Source: Dyadobacter sp. MSC1_007 (lineage in GTDB: Bacteria; Bacteroidota; Bacteroidia; Cytophagales; Spirosomataceae). From it: a stretch of DNA of 64,000 nucleotides. Within the stretch, counting starts at the first letter, position 1. Each line of letters begins with the position of its first letter. Of this stretch, positions 52,209 to 62,216 are shown piece after piece. The stretch lies in NCBI RefSeq assembly GCF_023667495.1, contig NZ_JAMOZL010000004.1:372001-436000 (forward strand), read 5' to 3'. A model generated the notes under the pieces. It was not told the origin of the DNA. It saw only the letters and a list, made by a program, of their open reading frames with translations, and searched no databases. A program made the position numbers and the translations under genes.

Positions 52209-54962
52209 CTATTCTTTGGTTACGACGTTGTCGAGGTTTAGCATTATGTTCGCCGATATGGTCAGCGCGGCCAGTTCTGGTGACCTTTCCTGGCCGTAAG
52301 CCAGAATGCTGTCGGCGTCCACCGGTCTTTTTCTATACACATTCAGCGCATCCTTATATACCTTCACCAGCACATTCAGGTTCTTCTTTTCGATTGGCTG
52401 GAATGTCAGCATCCGATAGCCTTCCGCCAACTGTTGCTCTGGCGTTTTTCCCCTTTTCTGCATTCTGGTCGCTAGTTTTTCAGCGGCTTCCAGGTACACG
52501 GGATCATTCAATGTCACTAATGCCTGCAAAGGTGTATTGGTCAATATCCTTCTGGATTGGCAGAATTCACGGCTTGGCGCGTCAAATGTGACCATCGACG
52601 GATACGGTGCTGTGCGCTTCCAGTAGGTGTAAAGGCCTCTTCGGTAACGGTCTTCGCCCTGACTTAACACCCATTTCTCACCACTGTAAGGTGATTGCCA
52701 TATCTTGTCGGGCTGAGGAGGCATTACGCCTGGGCCATACATTTTCTTTGAAATCAATCCGCTGCAAGCTAGCGCCTGGTCGCGCACCTGCTCGGCGCTC
52801 AGCCTCACCCGAGGGCCGCGTGAGATATAGACGTTGTAGGGATCTTTTTCGAGTTTGTCATAATCGGTTTTCGAGCTCTGCCGGTAGGTTGCCGACATGA
52901 CAATGGTTTTCAACAGCTTTTTGACGCTCCAATGATCTGTTTCGATAAAATCGGCGGCCAGCCAGTCTAGCAGTTCTGGATGGCTCGGTTCTGCACCCTG
53001 CGAACCAAAATCTTCGACCGTTTCTACGATTCCTTTGCCAAAAAGCTGCTCCCAGAAACGGTTTACAACCACTCGCCCTGTCAATGCATTATCACGGCTT
53101 ACAATCCATTTAGCCAATCCTAGGCGATCACGCGAATATTCTTTCGGCATTGGTGCCAGCAGTTTGGGAACGTCGGGTTTCACCTCAGCGCCTTTGACCA
53201 TCCAGTTACCTCGTACAAAAACATGGGTTTTTCTCGCAAAATCCCCTTTCCCTTCCCAGATCACTGGCATACTTTCGGTTGGCCGGGTCAGGATTGTCGC
53301 ATAATCGGAAACGATTTGCTCGTAACCAGGCTGCCCTGCGCCTGGTATCCCTTTTTGGAAAGATATCCAACTGATACGCACCCATTCGGTGGGCTTTTTC
53401 GGACTATTTAATGTCAAATAAATGTCGTGCTTGCCACTAACCTGATTTACCGGTGCAATGACAACGGTATCACGCATTGGAAGCTTGATCGTCGAAAGCA
53501 CAGGTCCGTCGAGTTTGTCGAGATGTAGTGTTAATGTTGCATTTTCAGCCTTAGTTGAAACATTCATCAACACATTATCCGCACCTGTAAGGTTCACCTG
53601 CGGAATTTGAGCATTGCCCTTGTCTTTTACACCATAATACGAGATCTGCAACACCGTAGATTGGTCGCCTTTCACGAAATTATGTGCATTGATCTTCGGC
53701 TCCATCACCTTCATGAACTTCGTTTTAGCTTCGAGTTCTTCCGGTTTATACTTTTTGATCCAACCTTTCACGCGCTCTACCCGCGCCGAATCTTCGCCTT
53801 TATAGAACCGTAATTTCGGCCATTCATCCCACACATCCTCGTCACGGGAATTGTTGAAAAACGCTGCGTACTTGTAATAATCCTCATGCGGGATGGGGTC
53901 ATATGGATGGCTATGGCACTGGATACAACCAAACGTCGTACCCTGCCAAACCTCCCAGGTTGTGTTCACGCGGTCGATCAATGCGGCAGTACGAAATTCT
54001 TCGTCGTCGGTTCCACCTTCATTGTTTGTCATCGTATTCCGGTGAAAACCAGTGGCTATCATGTTTTCTTCCTTTGGAAAACCGTCGTTACCGCCCGGGA
54101 GCAGATCGCCCGCAAGTTGTTCAACCGTAAACTGGTCGAACGGCTTATCCTCATTGAAAGATTTAACCACATAATCGCGGTAGCGCCACATTGTACGGCC
54201 GCCATCGCTTTCATAGCCTTTGGTATCCGCATAGCGCGCGAGGTCCATCCACATAGACGTCCATCGCTCACCATAAGCAGGCGATTTGAGCAGCCTGTCT
54301 ACTACTTTTTCGTAGGCATCGGGGGATTGGTCTTTTTCAAAATCCGCTACTTCCTTTTCAGTTGGCGGGAGCCCGGTAATATCCAGGCTAACCCTCCTCA
54401 GCAATGTAGCGCGGTCGGCCTCTGGAGATGTTTGCAGGCCTTTTTCCTTCAATTTTTCCAATACAAAATGGTCGATCTCATTTTTCGCCCACTTTTTATC
54501 TCCGGTATTCAGCAATCCGAAAAGGTTTCGCCAGCTGTTCAATGAAGGCACCTCCGGTCTTTCGATCTTTTTATAAGACCAATGCGTTTCCCATTCGGCG
54601 CCTTCATTGATCCACTGTTTCAAAGTACTGATCTCCTGCTCATTCAGCGGCGTGCCATTTTTAGGCATTTTTTCATCCGGATCATCGCTGAGAATCCTCT
54701 TGATCATTTCACTCGCATCTGCATCACCTCTCACGACTGGTATTTTGCCGGATTTCCCCGGTTCCATCATTTCGTGTTCAAACAAAAAGCTGACATCGCC
54801 GGCCTTCTTCACACCGCCGTGACATCCCATACAATGCTTGTTCAGGATTGGTTTGACGTCCGCATTGTAATCTACGCGATGCCCAAACCATCCAGCCGAC
54901 CAGAAAATTGTAGTAATCGCAATGGCCAGCACTGCTAAGCCGATCAAAAATTTATTGCTCAT
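52209..54962 (-). CDS. PSD1/DUF1549-DUF1553 protein with cytochrome c domain
   Basis: A 917-residue membrane-anchored periplasmic protein. One transmembrane helix (about 5-24) is followed by a planctomycete-type cytochrome domain with CMGCH at 44-48. DUF1549 comes next (LLRRVSLDITGLPPTEKEVA), holding a second CxxCH (FGCIQCHSHPYDPIPHEDYY). A carbohydrate-binding-like beta domain sits in the middle (LTLHLDKLDGPVLSTIKLP), and DUF1553 ends the protein (NRFWEQLFGKGIVETVEDFG, RILTNTPLQALVTLNDPVYL). These proteins are thought to be electron-transfer-linked enzymes for glycans; the reaction is unknown. It follows SusD and precedes DUF1501. Confidence 0.9.
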   Translation of the reverse strand: MSNKFLIGLAVLAIAITTIFWSAGWFGHRVDYNADVKPILNKHCMGCHGGVKKAGDVSFLFEHEMMEPGKSGKIPVVRGDADASEMIKRILSDDPDEKMPKNGTPLNEQEISTLKQWINEGAEWETHWSYKKIERPEVPSLNSWRNLFGLLNTGDKKWAKNEIDHFVLEKLKEKGLQTSPEADRATLLRRVSLDITGLPPTEKEVADFEKDQSPDAYEKVVDRLLKSPAYGERWTSMWMDLARYADTKGYESDGGRTMWRYRDYVVKSFNEDKPFDQFTVEQLAGDLLPGGNDGFPKEENMIATGFHRNTMTNNEGGTDDEEFRTAALIDRVNTTWEVWQGTTFGCIQCHSHPYDPIPHEDYYKYAAFFNNSRDEDVWDEWPKLRFYKGEDSARVERVKGWIKKYKPEELEAKTKFMKVMEPKINAHNFVKGDQSTVLQISYYGVKDKGNAQIPQVNLTGADNVLMNVSTKAENATLTLHLDKLDGPVLSTIKLPMRDTVVIAPVNQVSGKHDIYLTLNSPKKPTEWVRISWISFQKGIPGAGQPGYEQIVSDYATILTRPTESMPVIWEGKGDFARKTHVFVRGNWMVKGAEVKPDVPKLLAPMPKEYSRDRLGLAKWIVSRDNALTGRVVVNRFWEQLFGKGIVETVEDFGSQGAEPSHPELLDWLAADFIETDHWSVKKLLKTIVMSATYRQSSKTDYDKLEKDPYNVYISRGPRVRLSAEQVRDQALACSGLISKKMYGPGVMPPQPDKIWQSPYSGEKWVLSQGEDRYRRGLYTYWKRTAPYPSMVTFDAPSREFCQSRRILTNTPLQALVTLNDPVYLEAAEKLATRMQKRGKTPEQQLAEGYRMLTFQPIEKKNLNVLVKVYKDALNVYRKRPVDADSILAYGQERSPELAALTISANIMLNLDNVVTKE

Positions 54963-55119
54963 GAAAAATCCAGATTTAGCACATTAATATAAGATGCGCA
55001 TAGCTCTGCCGACTAATGCTTTGTTCAAAATGTACGTATCAATTATCCATCTTCACTAATAAAAGACAGCCCTGATAAAAAATACCCGGACTTGCCCTTA
55101 ACAGGCTATTAGCCAGCCA

Positions 55120-56688
55120 TTATTCCCAAATTGCATTCTGTTTGACGTTAGGATTGCCCAGAAGCTCCTTAATTGGTAGCGGAAGCACATAATCCTTGGC
55201 TTTGGGAACGCGGTCGAGGTTATATTTTTCAGCCAAATGCTTGATTTCCTTGCCCAGATAATCCTGTGGCCCGCCCAATTTGCTTTTACGGCGAAGTTCG
55301 GGGTACATAACCTGTTCAAAAACAAACTCCTGCATGCGCTCGTGGATGATCGCGTCCCTTAATGCGCTCTGGGTCAACCCTTTCAGTGGTGCGAGCCCGG
55401 CCCTTGTGCGGACCTTGTTAATGGAGGCAAATGCATCCCCCTGGCCGCTCTCGTTGCACGCTTCTGAATGGCCCAGCAAAATGTCAGCTAGACGGATATA
55501 AACCGTATTTTTCTCAGTAGCCGCATTGCTCTTGTCCAATTCCACGATCTTGTTCGACCATGCTTTACCGAATATCATTTGCGCAGGTTCATTCGGGTTA
55601 GCGTCAGACTTAACCACCCCACCGAAGCGTGACAGGTTATAATCGGCTTTCGGACTCCATTTTACGATCGGATAAGCTCCTTTAATTTTACCAAAACGGC
55701 CGGTTGGGTAGCTTTCGATAAATGTGCCTTCAATACGCTTGTCTTTGGGATCGTAAGCCGCCCGGAACTCCTGTGTTGCGCTCAACCAGCTCCACCCCGA
55801 TCCCCCTAGCTCGCTCGGGAAATCTTCCGGGTTGAAGTGCGCTGAATGCACATTGTACTCACTTGGATTGGCTGCCGCAGACACCTGTGCCTCAAAAATG
55901 CGTTCTCCCTGGTTTTCATGTGTCAGGTCAAAATTGTGTGCGAAATTCTCAAATAGATTCAGCCCGCTGTTGTTGATAATGTCCTCGCCGGTCGCTTTGG
56001 CGTCGGCCCATTTTTCATCCCAAAGCTGGGTTTTCATCAGTATCGACTTAGCCGCCCATTTGGTGGCCCTGCCCATATCAACACCCGTGTAGCTAGCTGG
56101 CAGCACTTCCGCCGCAGCCTTCGCGTCTGCATAAATCTGCTGGATCACTGCCGCTTTTCCGCCGCTGTTGGAAGGCAGTTCCGCGATATTTTGCGTGGAT
56201 TTTACACTCAGCGGTACATTGTCGAAATAACTCAGCAGGCTATAATAATAGAACGCCCGTAAAAACTGTGCTTCACCTTTCAATCGCTTGATCAGCGCCT
56301 CGTTTGTCGGATCTTTTAACGCGTCAGCTGTTTCGATAATTGCATTTGCACGGTTGATGGACCGGTAGCAGATCCCCCAGAAAGCCTCGATATACTCGTC
56401 GGCCGGGTTGACATTGCCCAGGTTGTATTGCAAAGGCCCTTTTTCCCAGCCTACCTGATAACCTACCAGACATTCGAATACATAGCGGTCGTAGAAGTAG
56501 CCGTGACCGCCAGAGTTGAGATCGTCATATACCGCATTGAGACCCAAAGTCAGCTCGCTGGCCGATTTATAGAATGTATCCGGATTGATAAAATCGGGCT
56601 TTTCTTTGAGGTCAGAACATCCTGCCAGTACAAAAAGGAATGCTGCCAAGCCCGCAATCCTGACTTTATATAAAACTATATTTTTCAT
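55120..56688 (-). CDS. SusD/RagB-family nutrient-binding lipoprotein
   Basis: A 522-residue surface lipoprotein with lipobox LFVLAGC (Cys24). The body is the SusD tetratricopeptide fold: FYKSASELTLGLNAVYDDLN near the N-terminus, RLKGEAQFLRAFYYYSLLSY and PSYTGVDMGRATKWAAKSIL in the helical core, and the C-terminal RLADILLGHSEACNESGQGD and QEFVFEQVMYPELRRKSKLG. It caps the SusC barrel encoded directly upstream and delivers a glycan or peptide. Its stop is 157 bases before the DUF1553 gene start. Confidence 0.95.
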   Translation of the reverse strand: MKNIVLYKVRIAGLAAFLFVLAGCSDLKEKPDFINPDTFYKSASELTLGLNAVYDDLNSGGHGYFYDRYVFECLVGYQVGWEKGPLQYNLGNVNPADEYIEAFWGICYRSINRANAIIETADALKDPTNEALIKRLKGEAQFLRAFYYYSLLSYFDNVPLSVKSTQNIAELPSNSGGKAAVIQQIYADAKAAAEVLPASYTGVDMGRATKWAAKSILMKTQLWDEKWADAKATGEDIINNSGLNLFENFAHNFDLTHENQGERIFEAQVSAAANPSEYNVHSAHFNPEDFPSELGGSGWSWLSATQEFRAAYDPKDKRIEGTFIESYPTGRFGKIKGAYPIVKWSPKADYNLSRFGGVVKSDANPNEPAQMIFGKAWSNKIVELDKSNAATEKNTVYIRLADILLGHSEACNESGQGDAFASINKVRTRAGLAPLKGLTQSALRDAIIHERMQEFVFEQVMYPELRRKSKLGGPQDYLGKEIKHLAEKYNLDRVPKAKDYVLPLPIKELLGNPNVKQNAIWE

Positions 56689-56716
56689 AATTCGCTGGAT
56701 TTAGAAATGGATACCG

Positions 56717-59700
56717 TTAAATGCCAAGGTTAACACCGACTGTCAGCATGCGCGAGCGCGGGTAGGCGTCATAGTCATCGCCCCGGTTCAGGTTGTTCTG
56801 CCCCTGGTTGTTGACCTCCGGATCAAAGCCTTTGTATTTGGTGATGAGGAACAGATTTTGCCCGCTCACATATACGCGCGCATGGCGCAGGAATGCGGGT
56901 TTAACGGGCAGCGTGTATCCGAGCGAAAGATTTTGCAACCTTACAAAAGAGCCATCCTGAATGAAGAAAGATGATCTGCGGAAGGATATGAAATCACGGC
57001 GGCCGTCGATTACCGGTCGCGAAGCATCGCGGTGTTCAGGGGTCCAGGAATCGGTCAGGATATTCGAGATCTGGTTGATTTTCTGCACGCCGTCACCCAT
57101 TTCGGATTGCTGAAGATTGCGGACCTTGTTGCCATGCACACCCCGGAAAAATACCGAAAGGTCAAATCCCTTGTATTTAAGGCTGGTATTGAATCCCCAG
57201 GTGAGCTTCGGATTAGGATCTCCAATGATCTTGAAATCGTCGGTCGTGTACTTACCGTCCCCGTTTACGTCCTCGTATTTGGGATAACCTGCCTTCGCGG
57301 AAAAGCTTTTGCCTTCTTCATCCGATTGAAACAAACCTACATAATTGTACCCTCTCCAAACGCCGATCGAATTGCCGGCTTCTACCCAGCTTCCGAGCAC
57401 TCCGAGGTGGCCGCTCGTGCTGTTGGAAAAGAAAGGGGTACTTTTTCCAAGATCGAGGATCTTATTCCGGAGAACGGACACGTTTCCGCTCACGTCCCAG
57501 GTGAGTGCATTGGAACTTATCAGCTTATAACTGGCCGAAAATTCCAACCCTTTATTGCTCAGCGAGCCGGAATTGAGCATGATCGTACTGAAACCGGTAC
57601 TTTGAGGTATGGATACATCCAGCAGCAAATCGGTGGTTTTGTTTTTAAATGCATCGACAGTCAAACTCAGCCGGTTGTTAAGCAATGCAAAATCGACGCC
57701 GACATTCAGCATGGAAGTACTTTCCCATTTAAGGTTTGAATTGGAAATCCGGTTCGGTCCGTAGCCCGAAACCAATGTAGGCGTGGCGCCAAAAACATAG
57801 TTATAAGGTATCAACCCTGCTACCGAACGATATACCGGGATCTGCGAGTTACCCGTCAAACCGTAACTGGCCCGTATTTTCAGGTCATCGAAAACTTCGC
57901 CCAATCCTGAATTTTTGAAAAACTCCTCATTAACCATTCGCCAACCGATCGCCGCCGAAGGAAAAGTTGCCCATTTATTATTAGGCCCGAATTTCGATGA
58001 ACCGTCCCGGCGAAGTGTCACTGTCAGCAGGTAACGGTCTTTGAAATTATAGTTCACACGGCCCAGCATCGATAACAGCTCCCATTCAACCCGTCCGGAA
58101 GTAGGCACGAGCGGCCGGCTGCCATTCTGCATATTCACCGCTTCAACATCATCCGAAGGCAATCCGCGGGTTGCGTTGGATTCGAAATAGTTGAGTTCTT
58201 TCTGATAGGTATAACCGACTGTAACATCCAGATAGTGACCTGCTGCCAGTTCTTTGTTATAACTTAAAATGTTCTCATTAAGAATGTTATTAGAGTTTCT
58301 GTTCGCCTTTTGCAACTCGCGGCCATTCTGGCGCCCGAGATAGGTGAAGCTGTTATAGAATGTGGTACGACGCGCATTCACGATGTCCAAACCCAGGCTC
58401 GTGCGGAATTTCAACCCTTTAAGAATATTAATCGTAAGCGCCGAAGTTCCAAACAGGCGGTTGGTATTGTCCCTATCGTATCCCTCGGTGGCTTCGGCGA
58501 GCGGGTTGGTCAGAAACCGCTGGTCGTAACTGGCATACCGGTAACCCCCGTTCTGGTCGTAAACCGGACCGGTTGGATCGAGGCCCAGGGCGGAAATAAC
58601 AATACCTCCGGGCCCGCCACGGTCGGTAGGCACATTGCTGCTACCCGACCGGTTGAATGACCAACTGTTTGTCAAAGTAGCTTTCCCATTCAAAAAATCG
58701 TTATCCAGGTTCATCCGGAATCCGTAACGGTTGAAATCCGTATTTTTAATAATACCCTTGTTATCCAAATAGTTACCGACAAATGCATACCGCATGCCCT
58801 TGTTCCCGCCGGTGAATGACAGCTGATGGCTAGACAGCCCTCCGGTTCTGGAAACAACATCCCACCAGTTGGTACCCACCCCGATTTCATTGATCTGTGC
58901 GTCGGTATAGCGCGGGTTACCGCCCTGGCTTCTTTCCAGCATATTGATATAACGGGCATAATCGCCCCCGTTCAGCACTTTTACCTCTCTTGCAATCGTC
59001 TGGAACGAATAGGAGCCGTCGTAATCCACCCTGCTCTGGCCTTCCTTGCCGCGCTTCGTGGTGATGAGGATTACCCCATTCGCACCGCGTGAGCCGTAAA
59101 TGGACGTTGCGGAAGCATCTTTCAGTATTTCAATGGATTCTATTTCGTTGGGGTTGATGGTCGCCATTGCATTGGTCGGCTGCCGGTTCCCACTCGTTCC
59201 TAAGGCACCATTGTCGGGATACATCGGAAAACCGTCGATCACATACAATGGCTCGCTGCCACTATTGATGGAATTGGCCCCGCGAACACGGATGGAGATG
59301 CCACCGCCAGGAGCTCCGGAAGTTTGCGTCACCTGCACGCCCGGTGCACGTGACTGGATCGCCTGATCCACAGACGTTACTGGCATTTCACGGATCGCCT
59401 CGCTCTTAATGCTTGAAACAGAGCCCGTCAGGTCACTTTTCCGGACAGAGCCGTACCCCACGACAATCACCTCTTCCAACGATTTGTTTTCAGGGACCAT
59501 CACCACGGAAAGGCTGCTCTGACTCCCAACAACCGCTTCCTGGGCTTTATAACCCACAAAGCTGAACACCAGCACCGCACCGTTCAACTCCGGTACATCG
59601 AGCTCAAAAGCACCGTCCTTATCCGTTGTAGTTCCTTTTTGTGTTCCCTTTAATACCACACTCACCCCTGGCAATGCCGCATTGGCTTCGTCGGTCACTT

Positions 59701-60148
59701 TCCCTCTGATCATAGCAAATGCAGGGCCGGCTATGTCGGGCATATTCACTTGCGGGGTACCGGGCGTGGCGCTACCGGTTGCCATTGTAAGCAGGATCCT
59801 CCCCGAGGTAAGCTGGTAGGTGATATCCAGCGGTTCCAGCAAAGTCTCCAATGCTGTTGCTAGTTTTTGTCTGCTGATATGAACGTCCACAACGCGCTCG
59901 GCGCGGATAGTTTTCTGGCTGTAAGCAAATTTCACATCTGCCTGCTGCTCAATGTCTTTCAACACATTTCGCAATTCGGCATTCTGGGCATGGATCGTCA
60001 CCATTCTCTCCATTATTTCCTGCGCCCGGCCTTCGCGGGAGGCATAGGTAATGCCGGTAAATGTGACAGCGAAAAGGATCTGGGCAAACGTTACTTTCAT
60101 GACCATGCGCAGTGATGCACACCGTTTTAAGTGTAGGATTTTTTGCAT
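56717..60148 (-). CDS. SusC/RagA TonB-dependent transporter with STN signalling domain
   Basis: An 1143-residue outer-membrane importer. After the signal region, residues 52-121 form an STN (secretin/TonB short N-terminal) domain (ELRNVLKDIEQQADVKFAYS), which signals to FecR. A carboxypeptidase-regulatory-like domain follows (GKVTDEANAALPGVSVVLKG), then the TonB-box/plug region (LEEVIVVGYGSVRKSDLTGS, DQAIQSRAPGVQVTQTSGAP, RVRGANSINSGSEPLYVIDG) and a 22-stranded barrel ending SRMLTVGVNLGI. The plug and barrel suit a glycan or oligosaccharide substrate. With STN it should form a transport and signalling unit with the FecR and sigma factor upstream. Confidence 0.95.
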   Translation of the reverse strand: MQKILHLKRCASLRMVMKVTFAQILFAVTFTGITYASREGRAQEIMERMVTIHAQNAELRNVLKDIEQQADVKFAYSQKTIRAERVVDVHISRQKLATALETLLEPLDITYQLTSGRILLTMATGSATPGTPQVNMPDIAGPAFAMIRGKVTDEANAALPGVSVVLKGTQKGTTTDKDGAFELDVPELNGAVLVFSFVGYKAQEAVVGSQSSLSVVMVPENKSLEEVIVVGYGSVRKSDLTGSVSSIKSEAIREMPVTSVDQAIQSRAPGVQVTQTSGAPGGGISIRVRGANSINSGSEPLYVIDGFPMYPDNGALGTSGNRQPTNAMATINPNEIESIEILKDASATSIYGSRGANGVILITTKRGKEGQSRVDYDGSYSFQTIAREVKVLNGGDYARYINMLERSQGGNPRYTDAQINEIGVGTNWWDVVSRTGGLSSHQLSFTGGNKGMRYAFVGNYLDNKGIIKNTDFNRYGFRMNLDNDFLNGKATLTNSWSFNRSGSSNVPTDRGGPGGIVISALGLDPTGPVYDQNGGYRYASYDQRFLTNPLAEATEGYDRDNTNRLFGTSALTINILKGLKFRTSLGLDIVNARRTTFYNSFTYLGRQNGRELQKANRNSNNILNENILSYNKELAAGHYLDVTVGYTYQKELNYFESNATRGLPSDDVEAVNMQNGSRPLVPTSGRVEWELLSMLGRVNYNFKDRYLLTVTLRRDGSSKFGPNNKWATFPSAAIGWRMVNEEFFKNSGLGEVFDDLKIRASYGLTGNSQIPVYRSVAGLIPYNYVFGATPTLVSGYGPNRISNSNLKWESTSMLNVGVDFALLNNRLSLTVDAFKNKTTDLLLDVSIPQSTGFSTIMLNSGSLSNKGLEFSASYKLISSNALTWDVSGNVSVLRNKILDLGKSTPFFSNSTSGHLGVLGSWVEAGNSIGVWRGYNYVGLFQSDEEGKSFSAKAGYPKYEDVNGDGKYTTDDFKIIGDPNPKLTWGFNTSLKYKGFDLSVFFRGVHGNKVRNLQQSEMGDGVQKINQISNILTDSWTPEHRDASRPVIDGRRDFISFRRSSFFIQDGSFVRLQNLSLGYTLPVKPAFLRHARVYVSGQNLFLITKYKGFDPEVNNQGQNNLNRGDDYDAYPRSRMLTVGVNLGI

Positions 60149-60231
60149 AATTTTGAAGGTTCTATTTGTAAAAACAGGACAGTGTCTGCTTAGCTATCTT
60201 TCCAGGATCTTATAAGCAGGCTTTATTGGGG

Positions 60232-60255
60232 CCGGTAGTGGTGGTACACTATCGG
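60232..60255. promoter_or_regulatory. Hairpin in the FecR-SusC spacer
   Basis: CCGGTAGTG (60232-60240) and CACTATCGG (60247-60255) pair with one mismatch (or G-U in RNA) around a 6-base loop. On the minus strand no clear T-run follows. It may partially terminate or stabilise the susC message. The 182-base spacer otherwise shows no gene. Confidence 0.4.
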
Positions 60256-60330
60256 TTTCTTTTTGTTAAGGGTTTAGGCTCTTTTTTCTTACCATACAGG
60301 TTCGTTTGGAGTTGATAATCGAAATTCCAT

Positions 60331-61386
60331 TCAGTCGCAGCCCTTACCATTGATGAGAATGCGGGTGCCTTTCACTTCATAATCCGCGCCATTTGACTTA
60401 CAGATCAGGTCCAGCTTTTCATACAATGGCATTTCGGTAATATCGCCCGTAAAAGTGCATTGAGACAGACGGTCGTTCGCAAACACAATCTCTATGCCGT
60501 ATTGTTGATGAAGCGTATGGATAATGTCTTCCAGTTTGGAGTCATTGAAAACCAGTTTAGGCTGAATATTTTCCTTCACCGCCTTTACAGGCTCTGGCAC
60601 CAGTCCGGTCATCAGATGTCTGCTTTCCGAGAAATAGGTAACACGCTGGTTTGGTGTTAGCACGACGCCATTGTTCTGTTCCTCAGGCACTTCTGCCTCC
60701 TCAAATGCCCGCTGGTTTTCAAAAACAGATACTTTCCCCGTTACCACTTCCACTTCCACTTCCAGCGCCTTATCCTTCGATCGGGTTTTAATCCTGAAAC
60801 TAGTTCCTAACACCCTGGTAATGAGCTTTCCGCTATATACAAAAAATGGTTTGTCAGGATTTTTAGTGATTTCAAAAAAGGCATCACCTATGAGTTGAAC
60901 GGCTCGTTTATCCGCTGCAAAGCTATTGGGATAGATAATCGCACTTCCGGGATCGAGGGTAACGACGCTGTTATCTTCCAGGACGACCTTTTTAGGTAAA
61001 GCTGATGTGTTTTCTTCTGTTATCAGGCGGCCAACAGGCGCTTCCACATACATTTTTTCGTTATTAATACGCTGCTGTGCAGGTTTTTTACCCAGCATCG
61101 CCCAATAGCCGATCGCGATAAACATAGCAGCCGCCGTCATATAAACCGCGACCTGGTTCCACCGCCGCCAGGGCGACAAAGTAACCGCCGATTCAGGCTC
61201 CCGGACCTCGTTAAGAAGGTTTCCAAGCATGCGCTCGCCGATCATGTTCTTTTCAGCCGTGTCCAGCGCAGCCACCGACTCGCCATTCAGGCTATCATAC
61301 CACAAATGGATCCTCGTCATTTCTTCTTCGGTGCATTTCCCCTGCCGGTATTTCAAGAGAAGGGCCTGAATTTCTTTATTGTTCAT
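60331..61386 (-). CDS. FecR-family anti-sigma factor
   Basis: A 351-residue inner-membrane regulator. Residues 1-80 are the cytoplasmic sigma-binding part (IQALLLKYRQGKCTEEEMTR). A transmembrane helix is at about 80-98 (VAVYMTAAAMFIAIGYWAML). The periplasmic FecR domain (about 130-235) includes VVLEDNSVVTLDPGSAIIYP and FFVYSGKLITRVLGTSFRIK, and the DUF4974-like C-terminus (LVFNDSKLEDIIHTLHQQYG, YEVKGTRILINGKG) should contact the STN domain of SusC. It is between its sigma factor (186 bases upstream) and SusC. Confidence 0.94.
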   Translation of the reverse strand: MNNKEIQALLLKYRQGKCTEEEMTRIHLWYDSLNGESVAALDTAEKNMIGERMLGNLLNEVREPESAVTLSPWRRWNQVAVYMTAAAMFIAIGYWAMLGKKPAQQRINNEKMYVEAPVGRLITEENTSALPKKVVLEDNSVVTLDPGSAIIYPNSFAADKRAVQLIGDAFFEITKNPDKPFFVYSGKLITRVLGTSFRIKTRSKDKALEVEVEVVTGKVSVFENQRAFEEAEVPEEQNNGVVLTPNQRVTYFSESRHLMTGLVPEPVKAVKENIQPKLVFNDSKLEDIIHTLHQQYGIEIVFANDRLSQCTFTGDITEMPLYEKLDLICKSNGADYEVKGTRILINGKGCD

Positions 61387-61572
61387 TGATGTGTAGGTAA
61401 ATCGCTGTGTCGGGTAAAACGGCTGGCTTGCAGACCCGCTTTCTGTATGATAAGCCGTTAAATTGGGGTAATGCCCTAAATAGCTTTAAAAATTCCCGGA
61501 ATAGCAACATGATTTCAACCCGAAAGACTAAAAATTCTTTGGATAATGCAGAAAGTAAAATTCAGGAAAAAA

Positions 61573-62151
61573 TCAATGAAAGGGGAACGTAAACAGCGCG
61601 GGAAGCAGAATGAGCACCTCCTTGAGGTAAGCGCGAACGGATTTGACTGATTTGGTCAGGTGGTACTCCACTGCCTTTTCGGAGATTTTGAAATGCAAGG
61701 CAATGCGGGAAATGGGCCAGTATTCAAATTTATGGAGCCGGAAAATCTCCTTGGACTTCTCAGGAAGTATATGCAAGCCCTCGTCGATCATCCTCGACAG
61801 CTCATTCACAGCGATCTGATTTTCAGTATTCCAATCCTCAAAACCAGCGAAAGCCCTGTAATGATCCAGAAACTCGTCCGCAGGTCCTTTGGCGCGGATC
61901 TGGTCGATCACTTCATAGCGCACGGCAGAAAATAAATAGTAATTGAGGCTCTTGATCTCGACATTGGCCCGTTCTCGCCAGAGACGGAGAAAAATTTCCT
62001 GCACCAGCTCTTCGGCCACTTCTTTGTTTTGAAGTTTGCGGTAAGCGACCAGGAACATGTTGTACCAATACCGATTGTAGATCGTCGTAAACGCCGCTTC
62101 GTCGCCTTCCTGCAATGCCAGGAGAAGATGCCGATCTTGAAGGTCCGTCAT
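61573..62151 (-). CDS. ECF-type RNA polymerase sigma factor linked to SusCD
   Basis: A 192-residue FecI-like sigma factor. Region 2 shows AFTTIYNRYWYNMFLVAYRK, NKEVAEELVQEIFLRLWRER and LNYYLFSAVRYEVIDQIRA; region 4 shows LPEKSKEIFRLHKFEYWPIS and KISEKAVEYHLTKSVKSVRA. It is followed by FecR, SusC with STN and SusD, the standard trans-envelope cascade for glycan sensing in Bacteroidota. It should drive the downstream nutrient locus. The 186 bases before FecR carry no gene that I can support. Confidence 0.94.
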   Translation of the reverse strand: MTDLQDRHLLLALQEGDEAAFTTIYNRYWYNMFLVAYRKLQNKEVAEELVQEIFLRLWRERANVEIKSLNYYLFSAVRYEVIDQIRAKGPADEFLDHYRAFAGFEDWNTENQIAVNELSRMIDEGLHILPEKSKEIFRLHKFEYWPISRIALHFKISEKAVEYHLTKSVKSVRAYLKEVLILLPALFTFPFH

Positions 62152-62216
62152 GACGTTAGCGGGTTATTAAAAATAGGATTCCGGCAAATTTATATTATTT
62201 ATTTTTATTATTCCAT

